NCBI RefSeq assembly: GCF_024166365.1 | Contig: NC_064820.1 | Span: forward strand, 53,421,501-53,485,500 | DNA from: Elephas maximus indicus | Taxonomy: Eukaryota > Chordata > Mammalia > Proboscidea > Elephantidae | DNA length: 64,000 nucleotides | Reading direction: 5' to 3' | Shown: positions 1 to 9,446 of the stretch, piece after piece | How positions within the stretch are numbered: the first letter of the stretch is position 1 | Layout: every line of letters starts with the position of its first letter | Translations under genes and position numbers: made by a program | Notes under the pieces: generated by a model | Databases searched by the model: none | What the model saw: the letters and a program-made list of their open reading frames with translations, nothing else | What the model was told of the DNA's origin: nothing

Positions 1-640
1 CCTGAGACCACGGTCCCCACAGCCTTCAGCCCAGCAATTTGGTCCTCCAGGGAGTTTGGATGTGTCTATGGAGCTACCATGACCTTGCCTCGTACAGTTT
101 GTGCTTGCTTCCCCAGTGTAGTGTACTTTCTTACCCTTCGCCAAAGTTACCAGTTACCTATTGTGTAGTTAGTGTTTTTCCACCCCCACCCCTCCCCTCT
201 CTCGTAACCATCAAATATTGTTTCTTTTTATATGTGAACCTTTTCATGAGTTTTTACAGTAGTGGTCTTATACAGCATTTGTCCTTTTGTGATTGACTTA
301 TTTCACTCAGCATAATGCCCTCCAGATTCTTCCATGTTATGAGATGCTTCACAGACTCATCATTGTTCTTTATCATTGCATAATACTCTGTTGTGTGTAT
401 GTACCACAGTTTGTTTATCCATTCATCTGTTGATGGGCATCCAGGTTGTTTCCATCTTTTTACTATTGTGAACAATGCTGCAATAGACATGGGTGTACAT
501 ATGTCTATTCATGTGATGACTCTTTTTTATCTAGTATATATTCCTAGGGGTAGAATTGCTGGATCATATGGTATTTCTATTTCTAGCTTTCTAAGGAAGT
601 GTCATATCGTTTTCCAAAGTGGTTGTATCATTTCTACAGT
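1..640 (-). mobile_element. L1 LINE, 3' end (ORF2 C-terminus and 3' UTR), cut by window edge
   Basis: Read on the minus strand, 254-490 encodes the usual C-terminal end of L1 ORF2 (AALFTIVKRWKQP, then YYAMIKN and GIMLSEISQSQKDK), followed by a 3' UTR that runs to the window start. The same ORF2 end and UTR recur on the plus strand at 42297-43910, so the two copies belong to one lineage. The 5' side ends near 636, where RTE sequence begins, so the copy is 5' truncated. The ORF is broken upstream. No function is expected. Confidence 0.85.
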
Positions 641-2285
641 GAAAATATTAAATGAAGCAGGAAACATTAAAAGATGATGGAAGAAATACACAGAGTCACT
701 GTACTAAAAAGAATTGTTTGATGTTCAACCATTTCAGGAGGTAGCATATGATCAAGAATGGATGATACTGAAGGAAGAGGTCCAAGCTGCACTGAAGGCA
801 TTGGAGAAAAACATGGCTTCGGGGACTGACAGAAGACCAATTGAGAGGTTTCACAAATGCATGCAGCTCTGGAAGTGCTCATTTGTCTATGCCAAGAAAT
901 TTGGGAGACAGCTACCTGGCCAACCAATTGGAAGAGATCTATATCTGTACCCATTCCAAAGAAAAGTGATCCAAGAGAATGGAGAAATTATCAAACAACA
1001 TCATTAATATTACACACAAGTAATATTTTGCTGAAGATCATTCAAAAGAGGTTGCAGCGGTTCATCGATAGGGGACAGCCAGAAATTCAAGCCTAATTCA
1101 CAAGAAGATATGGAACAAGGCATATCATTGCTGATGTCATGAATCATGGCTGAAAATAGAGAATACCAGAAAGATGTTTACTTGTGTTTTATTGATTGCG
1201 CAAAGACATTCAACTGCGTGGCTCATAACAGCTTATGGATAACATCGTGAAGAATGGGAATTCCGGAACACTTAATTGTGTTCGTGAAGAACTTGTGCTT
1301 AGAACAAGAAGCAGTCATTCAAACAGAACAAGGAGATACTGTGTGTCTTAACATTAAGAAAGGTGTGTGTCAGAGTTGTATCCTTTCACCATACTTTTTA
1401 AGTCTGTATGCTGAGCAAATAATCCAAGAAGTTGGACTATATGAAGAAGAACAGGTCATCAGGTTTGGAGGGAGACTCATTAACAACCTGTGATATGCAA
1501 ACGATACAACCTTACTTGCTGAAAGTGAAGAAGACTTGAAGCACTTACTGATGAAGATCAAAGACCACAGCCTTCAGTATGGATTACACCTCTACATAAG
1601 GAAAACAAAAATCCTCACAACTGGACCGGTAAACAACATCATGATAAATGGAGAAAAGATTGAAGTTGTCAAGACTTTCCTTTTACTTGGCACCACAATC
1701 AACGCCCATGGAAGCAGCAGTCAAGAAATCAAACGATGCATTGCATCAGGCTAATCTGCTACAAAAGACCTCTTTAAAGTGTTAAAAAGAAAGATGTCAC
1801 TTTGAGGTCTAAGGTATGCCTGACCCAAGCCATGGTGTTTTCAATAGCCTCATATGCATATGACAGCTGGACAATTTATAAGGAGGACCTAAGAAGAATT
1901 GATGCCTTTGAATTATGGTGTTGGCAAAGAATATTGAATACACCATGGACTGCCAGAAGAGCTAACAAATCTGTCTTGGAAGAAGTACAGCCAGCATGTT
2001 CCTTAGAAGGAAGGATGGCAAAACTTAGTCTCACATACTTTGGACATGTTATCAGGAGGGACTAGCCCCTGGAGAAGGACATCACACTCGGTAAAGTTAG
2101 AAGATAAGTGAAAAAAAGGAAGACTGTCAACCAGATGGATTGACACAGTGGTGGCAACAATGGGCTTAAACATAACAATGATTGTGAGGATGGCTCAGGA
2201 CACGTCAGTGTTTCATTGTGCTTTATGTAGGGTGGCTTTGAGTTGGAACCTACTTGATGGCACCTAACAACAACAATAATAACAT
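641..2285 (+). mobile_element. RTE-clade (BovB-like) LINE fragment, reverse transcriptase to 3' end
   Basis: Fragmented frames encode an RTE-type reverse transcriptase: EVQAALKALEKNMASGTD (about 780-830), the palm region, then the C-terminal block RRIDAFELWCWQRIL and LTYFGHVIRRD (about 1890-2063). The element ends with 'ttggaacctacttgatggcacctaacaacaacaataat'-type sequence (shown only in part here), the terminal repeat tract expected of RTE elements. The catalytic palm motif reads YAND instead of YADD (about 1494-1505), and an in-frame stop precedes it, so the copy is dead. The endonuclease half is missing, which means it is 5' truncated. It is followed by an opposite-strand RTE copy. Confidence 0.85.
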
Positions 2286-2339
2286 TGAACTTTCTTCCAC
2301 TGTTCCTCAAAGAACTCTAGCATTTCCATCAAGCTGTCA
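2286..2339. other. 54-bp junction of unknown origin between two RTE copies
   Basis: This short stretch separates the microsatellite-like tail of the plus-strand RTE from the broken edge of the minus-strand RTE. It matches neither consensus as I read them. It may be old flanking DNA or filler from a rearrangement. Confidence 0.4.
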
Positions 2340-4460
2340 AATGAAATCCTTGACAACTTCTATATTTTCTCTGTTTATCATGATGTTGCTTATTGGTCCA
2401 GTAGTGAGGAGTTTTGTTTTCTTTATGTTGAGGTGTAATTCATACTGAAGGCTGTACTCTTTGATCTTCATCAGCAAGTGCTTCAAGTCTTCTTCACTTT
2501 CAGCGAGCAAAGTTATGTCATCTGCATATCGCAGGTTGTTAATGAGTTTTCCTCCAATCCTGATACCACATTCTTCTTTATATAGTCCAGCTTCTCAGGT
2601 TATTTACTCAGCATACAGAATGAATAAGTGTGGTGAAAGGACAACCTTGACACACAACTTTCCTGATTTTTTAAACCATGCAGTATCCCCTTGTTCTGTT
2701 TGAAAGGCTGACTCTTGGTCTATGTACAGTTTCCTCACGAGCCCAAGTAAGTGTTCTGGAATTCCCTTTCTTTGCAATGTTATCTATAATTTGTTATGAC
2801 CCACACAGTCAAATGTGTTTGGATAGTCAATAAAACACAGGCAAACATCTTTTTGGTATTGTCTGTTTTCAGCCATGGTCTATCTGACATCAGCAATGAT
2901 ATCCTTCATTCCATATCCTCTTCTGAATCCAGCTTGAATTTGTGGCAATCCCCTGTTGAGGTACTACCGCAACCATTTTTTAATTATCTTCAGCAAAATT
3001 TTACTTCTGTTTGATATTAATGATATTGTTGAATAATTTCCAAATTCTGTTGGATCACCTTTCTTTGAAATGGGCCCAAATATAAATCTTTTCCAATTGG
3101 CTGACCAGGTAGTTGTCTTCCAAATTTTTTGGCATAGGCAAGTGAGCACTACCAGCATTGCACCTGTTAGTTGAAACATCTCCATTGGTATCTCGTCAGT
3201 TCCTGGAGCCTTGTTTTTCACCAATGCCTTCAGTGCAACTTGGAATTCTTCCTTCAATACCATTGGTTATTGAACATTTTTTATTTCCAGAAATGGTTGA
3301 ATATCACCAGTTATTTCTGGTATAGTGACTTGGTATATTCCTTCCATCTTCTTCTGATGTATCCTATGTTGTTCAATATTTTGTTCATAGAATCCATCAA
3401 TATTGCAACTTGAGGCTTGAATTTTTACTTCAGTTCTTCCAGCTTGGGGAACGCTGAGTGTGTTCTTCCCTATGGTTTTCTAACTCAGATCTTTGCACAT
3501 TTCATTATAATACTTTGTCTGCTTGTGCTGCCCTTTGAAATCTTCTGTTCAGGTCTCTTACTTTATCATTTATTCTGTTTGCTTTAGCTATTCTATCTTC
3601 AAGAGCAAGTTTGAGAGTCTCTTTTGACATCATTTTTTTCCTTTTTTTTTTTCCTCTCTCTTTAGTGACCTTTTGCTTTCTTCATGTATGATGTTCTTGA
3701 TGGTCATTAATGTTCAATGCTTCAAATCTGTTCTTGAGGTGGTCTCTAAATTCAGGTGGGATATACTCAAATTCATACTTTGGTTCTCATGGACATGTTT
3801 TAATTTTTTTCAGCTTCAACTTAAACTCACATATGAGCAGTTGATGGTCTGTTCTGCTGTCGGCCCTGGTCTTTTTCTGATTGATGATATTGAGCTTCTT
3901 CATCATCTCTTTCCACAGATGTAGTCAATTTGGTTCCTGTGTATTCCATCTGGTGAGGTCCATGTGTATACTCACCATTTATATTGTTGAAAAAATGTAT
4001 TTGTAATGAAGAAGCCATCTCCCTTGCAAAATTCTGTCATGCAACCTCCAGGGTTATTTCTATCACCAAGGCCATATTTTCCAACTACTGATCCTTTTTC
4101 TTTGTTTCCAACTTTTGCATTCCAATCACTAGTAATTATCAATGCATCTTGATTGCATGTTTGGTCAATTTCAAACTGCAAAAGTTGGTAAAAATCTTCT
4201 GTTTCTTCATTTTGACATAAGAAGTTGATGCAAAAATTTGAATAATATTCTCATTAACGGGTCTTCCTTATAGGTGTATGGATATTATCCTATCACTGAC
4301 AATGCTTTTCTTCAGGACAAATCTTTAAATCTTCTTTTTGACAATGAATGAGATGATATTCCTCTTCAATTTGCCATTCGTGGTGCAGTAGGCCATAAGA
4401 TTGTCTCATTCAAAATGGCCAATACCTGTCCTTTTCCACTCAATTCCACCAATTTGAAGG
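2340..4460 (-). mobile_element. RTE-clade LINE fragment, endonuclease to RT thumb, 3' end missing
   Basis: On the minus strand this copy holds the apurinic-like endonuclease, with SDWNAKVGNKEKG and GLGDRNNPGG (about 4045-4130). It also has the linker, the N-terminal RT block EEFQVALKALVKNKAPGTD (about 3200-3260), and the palm motif LRYADD at about 2520-2545. Here the catalytic YADD is intact, unlike in the neighbouring plus copy. Stops and frameshifts break the frame throughout. The C-terminal block and terminal tail are absent, so the 3' end was lost before or during formation of the inverted pair with 641-2285. Confidence 0.85.
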
Positions 4461-4469
4461 GTGTCTTAA

Positions 4470-4732
4470 AAAAGAGAAGAGACACAGAACACAGACAGAG
4501 GAAAGACAGCCATATGAAGATGCAAGTATGTACCAAAGAATACCTGGGGCTACCTGAATACCTGAAAGAGACAAGACAGAATTTTCTTCTGGAGCCTTCA
4601 AAGAGAGGATGGCCCTGCCTACACCCTGGATTTGGACTATAAGCCTCCAGAAGTGTAAGACAATATATTTTTGTTGTTTAAAGCCACCCGCTTTGTGGTA
4701 CCTTGTTATGGCAGCCTTATGAAACTAATACA
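4470..4732 (+). mobile_element. MaLR-type (MLT1-like) LTR, 3' part
   Basis: The 3' half carries the MLT1 hallmarks: 'gccttcaaagagaggatggc', the AATA-type polyadenylation region 'ttttgttgtttaaagccacc', and the end 'ttatgaaactaataca'. The 5' part is missing, where it meets the RTE fragment. MaLR solo LTRs are placental-wide relics of ERVL-like retrotransposons; no internal genes are present here. Confidence 0.65.
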
Positions 4733-5384
4733 AAGAAATATTTGTAACAGTAAAATAAAAAAAAAAGAGAGATCAAAAATAGAAGAGTAGAAAGGCATGA
4801 AAATTTTAAGATCAATACAAGCTGTCCAATGTCCAACTTATAGGGAGACCCAGAAAAAGTAAATGGAGGAAATTTAATGATGATGATGATGAAAATGATG
4901 AAAAAGTTTCCTTGGTCTGAAGGGCATAATTTTCCAATTTGAATGAGTCATCTGAGATCCCAGCAACATAATTAAAAAATATATATGTTTCAACTCATGG
5001 TGTAGTGACACTTAATATCATGGGGATAAAAGGGAGCTCTTAAAAACGTCCAGCAAGAATAAAAATACATCCCATTCGAAAGATCAAGAATCAGAATGAC
5101 AGACTTTCTAAAGGCAGCATTGGAAGCTAGAATATAGTGGAGCAAAAGCTTCAAACTTTTGAAAACAAAAAGATAAAATATGGCAAATAGAAAACTCTAA
5201 AAACAACAAAAAATAAAACAAAATAGGTTGATAATGCTATGCAAAATTCAAGCTCTTCTACAAATGCAAGTTGTTACACAATTTCAACCTAAAATTCTTT
5301 AATCAGCCAAGTTATCAGTCAAGTATATTAAAACAAGATCTTTCAAAAAATTAATTTGCAAGCTCAAAAGATTTGTATAGAACC
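4733..5384 (+). mobile_element. A-rich sequence, probably old L1 internal part, with a repeated insert
   Basis: Parts around 5085-5160 and 5285-5335 ('aaagatcaagaatcagaatg', 'cagccaagttatcagtcaag') resemble a mammalian L1M internal consensus that I know from other genomes. This is interrupted by about 120 bp (5170-5300) that recurs at 6283-6408. A short GAT/ATG microsatellite lies at about 4876-4902. Assignment is tentative. Confidence 0.35.
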
Positions 5385-5787
5385 CAAACGACCCAATGCC
5401 ATCGAGTCGATATAGAGATTGGCCAATTGCAAAGCATCCACCCTGGAGCTTCGAGGAAACAGAGTCAGGGTTTTATAGTAACAAGCTTATAGGAAACTTT
5501 AGCTACCTGGATGCCAAGTGAGTATCTGCTGGCTTGTGTTTAAACAACTTCTGTGATGGTTTAACTGTTCTTTGTTAAAAACAGGAATTGGTGAGGTCCT
5601 GTCTAACAAACAGGAGGTAGGAGGACCCCTGATAAACAGGAAATAGGTAGAGTCCTGACAAATAGGAACCTGACAGACTTCCTTTGGTTTTGTCTGTTTA
5701 TTTGAGGTGGGCCCCGGATGAGTGATTCCATCTTGGGTTAATTATTTAGGTTATCAGGTATAAAGTAAGGAAAGAAATTTTAAGACA
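5385..5787. repeat. Unassigned stretch with a diverged 26-29 bp minisatellite
   Basis: 5385-5425 looks like the tip of an AfroSINE in minus orientation ('cccaatgccatcgagtcgat'). From 5581 there are tandem units of 29, 26 and 26 bp starting at 5581, 5610 and 5636, with a partial fourth at 5662. Each begins acagga or ataggaa and carries a 'gtcctg' or 'cccctg' core. The rest may be an LTR of a lineage-specific retrovirus, but I cannot name it. Confidence 0.5.
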
Positions 5788-5990
5788 AAAAGCTAAAAAC
5801 CAAACCATTTGCTGTTTGATGACCCCATGTGTGTCGGAGTAGAACTTCATAAGATTTTCAGTGGCTGGTTTTTTTAGAAGCAGATCAGGAGGCCTTTCTT
5901 CCCAGGTGCCTCTGGGAGGTTTCGAACCTTCTGCCTTTTGGTTAGCAGCCAAGCATGTTAACCATATTTGTACTACCACCCAGGGATTCC
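5788..5990 (-). mobile_element. AfroSINE, subtype C
   Basis: This is the minus-strand copy of the subtype with the middle block '...cagaggcacctgggaagaaaggcc'. Its tRNA-like head, with a B box 'ggttcgaaacc', lies at the high-coordinate end. An exact 10-bp target-site duplication ttttaagaca flanks it at 5778-5787 and 5991-6000. Confidence 0.85.
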
Positions 5991-6000
5991 TTTTAAGACA

Positions 6001-7394
6001 TAAGTGGTCTTTAAAAAAAAAAAAAAAAGTCCTATGTGTCCTTTCTCATGAATAGCTATTAGAAGATCTGTTACAATAAAATAAGAAAAAAACTAAAAAC
6101 AGAAAAAGAGAATCCAAAAAACATGGAAGAGTGTCTCAGAGTGACAGCCCCAGCAGCTCCAGAGGGCGACCATTCAGGATTCATAGGGAGGTGATCTAGG
6201 AAGATCTTAAACTAGAACCACTTTCTGTTTCTATTGCCCCATAACCTAAGCTGGGTCTACTGATTAACTATGAACACATCTCTAGATAAAACATGGCAAA
6301 TGGAAAACTAAAAACAACAAAAAACAAAACAGATTGATAAAGCTCTACACCAATTCAAGCTCTCGTTTTACAAATGCAAGTTGTTTTGCTCAATTCAACA
6401 TAGAATTTTTGTTTGCTTGCTTGTTTTTTTTTCCCCCTAATAGGTTTGCCTGTGCAATTGTTAATGCTGTGACATAACTCTGATAAGCCTTTGGCATCTA
6501 CTTATACCATACCTGCAGTGATGTCTTTCTCCTGTTACTGGAGAATAGTGCCCACTAACGTCTCCTTTTGTTACGGCAGCCCGGGTGTCAAAAATCTACC
6601 TAACCTAGGAGCTTGTCTTTGACAAGAACCAGACTATCACCTTCCTTCCTCTTCCACCACAGAAAAACAGATCCTTCCCCAAATAGGCACCACTACTTAA
6701 ATTTTCAGCATTTCAAGAGTTACTCCAGCTGTTATTCTTAAAACCCTCGGGGAAGCAGGGATGTGAGAATGATTAGAAACTTTGTCAATAGAAAATCACA
6801 TTGGTTTCTTTTCAATCTCCTGATCAGTGAAAAAACAAACAACTAATGCAAGGCATTGTTGGTTTGGCTGTCTCTAAGAGGAGTTAATGTGGACACATCT
6901 GATTACCTTAAAAACCGTTCTTGTCTTTCACTTTATCTTTAATGAGTTTGTCAGGTTGATCAAGCAGATGAAATTAGCCAAGAGCTGCAGCATCAATTTA
7001 ATTTCATCTTGTTATACTATCAGTTTAGGAATACGTTTACTTTTTAAATAAATCAAGGTTAGTGTGGTTTAATTTTAGATTTCTATTGAAAAGAATCACT
7101 TATACCTGTTTATGTGCCATTAAGGTAGGTATTTATAAACTCTTGCTGTATAGGGAGACTTTAAATGATACCAAATTTTAGCGCTATAATGAACTTCTAA
7201 TTGGTAAATTCAAGAAATCTTCTTCCTTGGTAGAAAATTAAGTAAAATAATTTTGGAAGTTCAGCACTACATGGCTCAGTATAGTACATGTTAATATTAT
7301 TTCCCGTGGCTGTTTATTATTCACTGACTGTTAATAATTTCAATTATTTCAATGACTGCTCAGCTGAGAGTTAAGAAGCCTTGGTTGTTTATGA
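6001..7394. other. Unassigned AT-rich sequence
   Basis: No gene is visible. 6283-6408 is a diverged second copy of the segment at 5170-5300. A poly(A) tract lies at 6013-6028. Scattered blocks may be ancient repeat, but nothing is recognisable enough to name. Confidence 0.4.
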
Positions 7395-7531
7395 ACTAAA
7401 TATATAACCTTAAGAAAATCACTTAACTTTTCTAGATATCAATTTTCTCATCTATAAAATGAAAAGATTGGACAAAATTATCTTTAAAATAATTTCTAGG
7501 TCTAGTAACACATAATTTTACAGTTAATATC
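7395..7531 (+). mobile_element. MIR fragment
   Basis: It follows the MIR core order: 'aagaaaatcacttaactttt', then 'tttctcatctataaaatgaa', then a 'ttctaggtctag' end. MIR is an ancient tRNA-derived SINE shared by all mammals. Confidence 0.6.
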
Positions 7532-7540
7532 CTTGTGATA

Positions 7541-7759
7541 AGGAGCCCTGGTGTCACAATGGTTAAGCTTTTGGCTGCTAACCAGCGGTTCGAACCTACC
7601 AGTGGCTCCATGGGAGAAAGAGCTGGAAGTCTGCTGTGGTTAAGATTACTGTCGTTGTGTGCTGTAAAGATTACTAGCCTAGGAAGCACTCTGGGGCAGT
7701 TCTACTCCGTCACATTGGGTTACTATGTGTCAGAATTGACTCCACAGGCACACAACATG
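7541..7759 (+). mobile_element. AfroSINE, subtype B (long form)
   Basis: The head reads 'ggagccctggtgtcacaatg' with B box 'cggttcgaacc'. The middle block carries 'atgggagaaagagctgg' and a partly duplicated 'gtaaagattac' segment, and the tail follows. Flanking 9-bp direct repeats cttgtgata (7532-7540) and cttgtgaca (7760-7768) differ at one base. Confidence 0.85.
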
Positions 7760-7784
7760 CTTGTGACAAAAAAAAATTGTTTTT

Positions 7785-7986
7785 GTTAGCTGCTGTCAAG
7801 TGGATTCCGACTGATGGTGACCCCATGTGTGCAGAGTAGAGCTGCTTATAGGGTTTTCAAGGCTTTGTCCTTTCGGAAGCAGATCATCAGGCCTGTCTCG
7901 GGAGGTGCCTCTGGGTAAGTTTCAATTGACAATGACAACCTTTTGTCCTGTAGTTGAGTGCTTAAGTGTTGGTGCCACCCAGGGAA
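7785..7986 (-). mobile_element. AfroSINE, subtype C
   Basis: It inserted 25 bp from the preceding AfroSINE in opposite orientation. The tail side is 'gctgtcaagtggattccgac' and the head side ends 'gtgccacccaggga'. The B-box region is decayed ('tttcaattgacaatgacaac'). Confidence 0.8.
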
Positions 7987-8466
7987 GTTAATAACAAATT
8001 ACTGACTGAAAAAAGGGAAGTAGAAAAGGTAGGAAGGGACAGGAAAACTGGACTAATGGAAACAGGGAAACTGAGGTGGAGAAGGAGAGAGTGTTGACAC
8101 ATCGCAGGTGGCAACCAATGTCACAAAACAATTTGTGTATTAACTGTTTAATGAGAAACCAATTTACTATATAAACTCACCTAAATCACACACACACAAA
8201 GAATCTTACTTGAAAAGTGACCATAAATGACTGGCTCCAAATTGGTAACCTAGGTAAAAAATAATTTATATGTTGTTTGAGGAAATTATTGTCATTGAGA
8301 AGGAAATGTGAGATGAAAAAGAGTTTATTCTAAATTGTTATTTTCCTTTTGAGCATTAATGCAAGTTTTGAATCTTGCAGTTCTTTATTAATACAATAAT
8401 ATTGGGCTTGTACTTTAAGTAGTAATTTACTCTCCCAATCTTCCTCCATTATTTAATAATAAGCGC
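7987..8466. other. Unassigned sequence
   Basis: No gene or confidently named repeat is seen. A short (CA)n tract sits at about 8189-8198. Confidence 0.4.
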
Positions 8467-8477
8467 TATCACATATA

Positions 8478-8644
8478 GGGGAAAGACTGGTGGCGTAGTG
8501 GTTAAGTGCTACGGCTGCTAACCAAGAGGTTGGCAGTTCAAGTCTGCCAGGCACTCTTTGGAAACTCTATGGGGCAGTTCTACTCTGTCCTATAGAGTCA
8601 CTATGAGTCGGAATCGACTCGACAGCAGTGGGTTTGGTTTGGTT
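8478..8644 (+). mobile_element. AfroSINE, subtype A (short form), near-complete
   Basis: A textbook copy. The A-box-like segment is at 8497-8510 ('gtggttaagtgct'), the B box 'ggcagttcaagtctgcc' at about 8531-8547, and the body 'ggaaactctatggggcag' leads to the tail 'atgagtcggaatcgactcga'. An exact 11-bp duplication tatcacatata flanks it (8467-8477, 8645-8655), showing L1/RTE-style target-primed insertion. Confidence 0.95.
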
Positions 8645-8655
8645 TATCACATATA

Positions 8656-8850
8656 AAGAACCAGGTGCTTATTATGAGCAATTTATGAACATTTTCTAAT
8701 TTAATTCTCATAGTGTCCATCTAAGGTTAGTACTATTACCACAGTTGTATAGAGTAGTACACTGAGGCATAGTGAGGTTGAATAATTGGTCAAGATTAGC
8801 AAATGACAGATTTTTTTAACCTGGGGTCATCAGATTCCAAAACAACACCT
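8656..8850 (-). mobile_element. MIR fragment
   Basis: It reads as reverse-complement MIR: 'tttaattctcatagtgtcc', 'gtactattaccaca', 'cactgaggcatagtgaggtt' and 'aaatgacag'. The AfroSINE above inserted beside it. Confidence 0.6.
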
Positions 8851-9249
8851 TAACCACCATGGTGTCCTGCTTATATTTCTTCAGAAATAAATGTTTTAGT
8901 AAACAAATGTGCTATAACTTTCTCCATTTTCTATGACTCTATAAAATGTTGGACTACACATTTTCTTTTTTTTTGATGAGCAAGATTCTCACCATAACAG
9001 AATATAGGTACCCTGCCATTACACAAAAGTGAAAATGCTAACCATAGAATAAAGATATTCCTTTGCCATTTAGGTGAAACAAGATCTTGTGAACCAAGCA
9101 GAAAATTAAAACGAAAGACTTGCTTGCCATTGTCTAATTAAAGGTCATTTTGTCCGTGTACCACATGGAGCTACATTCTTGGGTGCAGACACAAAGTCAA
9201 TGGCAAGTTAAAGAAGAGCACATTTTCCGGAAGTACAAGCCACTTCCAT
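8851..9249. other. Unassigned sequence
   Basis: Nothing recognisable; no ORF of interest. Confidence 0.4.
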
Positions 9250-9263
9250 ACTCAAGCCATTAA

Positions 9264-9432
9264 CCAAAAACCAAACCAAACCTAGTGCCGTCGAGTCGAT
9301 TCCGACTCATAGCGACCCTGTAGGACAGAGTAGAACTGCCCCATAGAGTTTCCAAGGAGCGCCTGGTGGATTCGAACTGCCGACCCCTTGGTTAGCAGCC
9401 GTAGCACTTATCCACTATGCCACCAGATTTCC
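9264..9432 (-). mobile_element. AfroSINE, subtype A, well preserved
   Basis: It keeps several CpGs at consensus ('gtgccgtcgagtcgattccg'), suggesting a young copy. The flanking 14-bp duplications actcaagccattaa (9250-9263) and actcaagacattaa (9433-9446) differ at one position. Confidence 0.95.
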
Positions 9433-9446
9433 ACTCAAGACATTAA

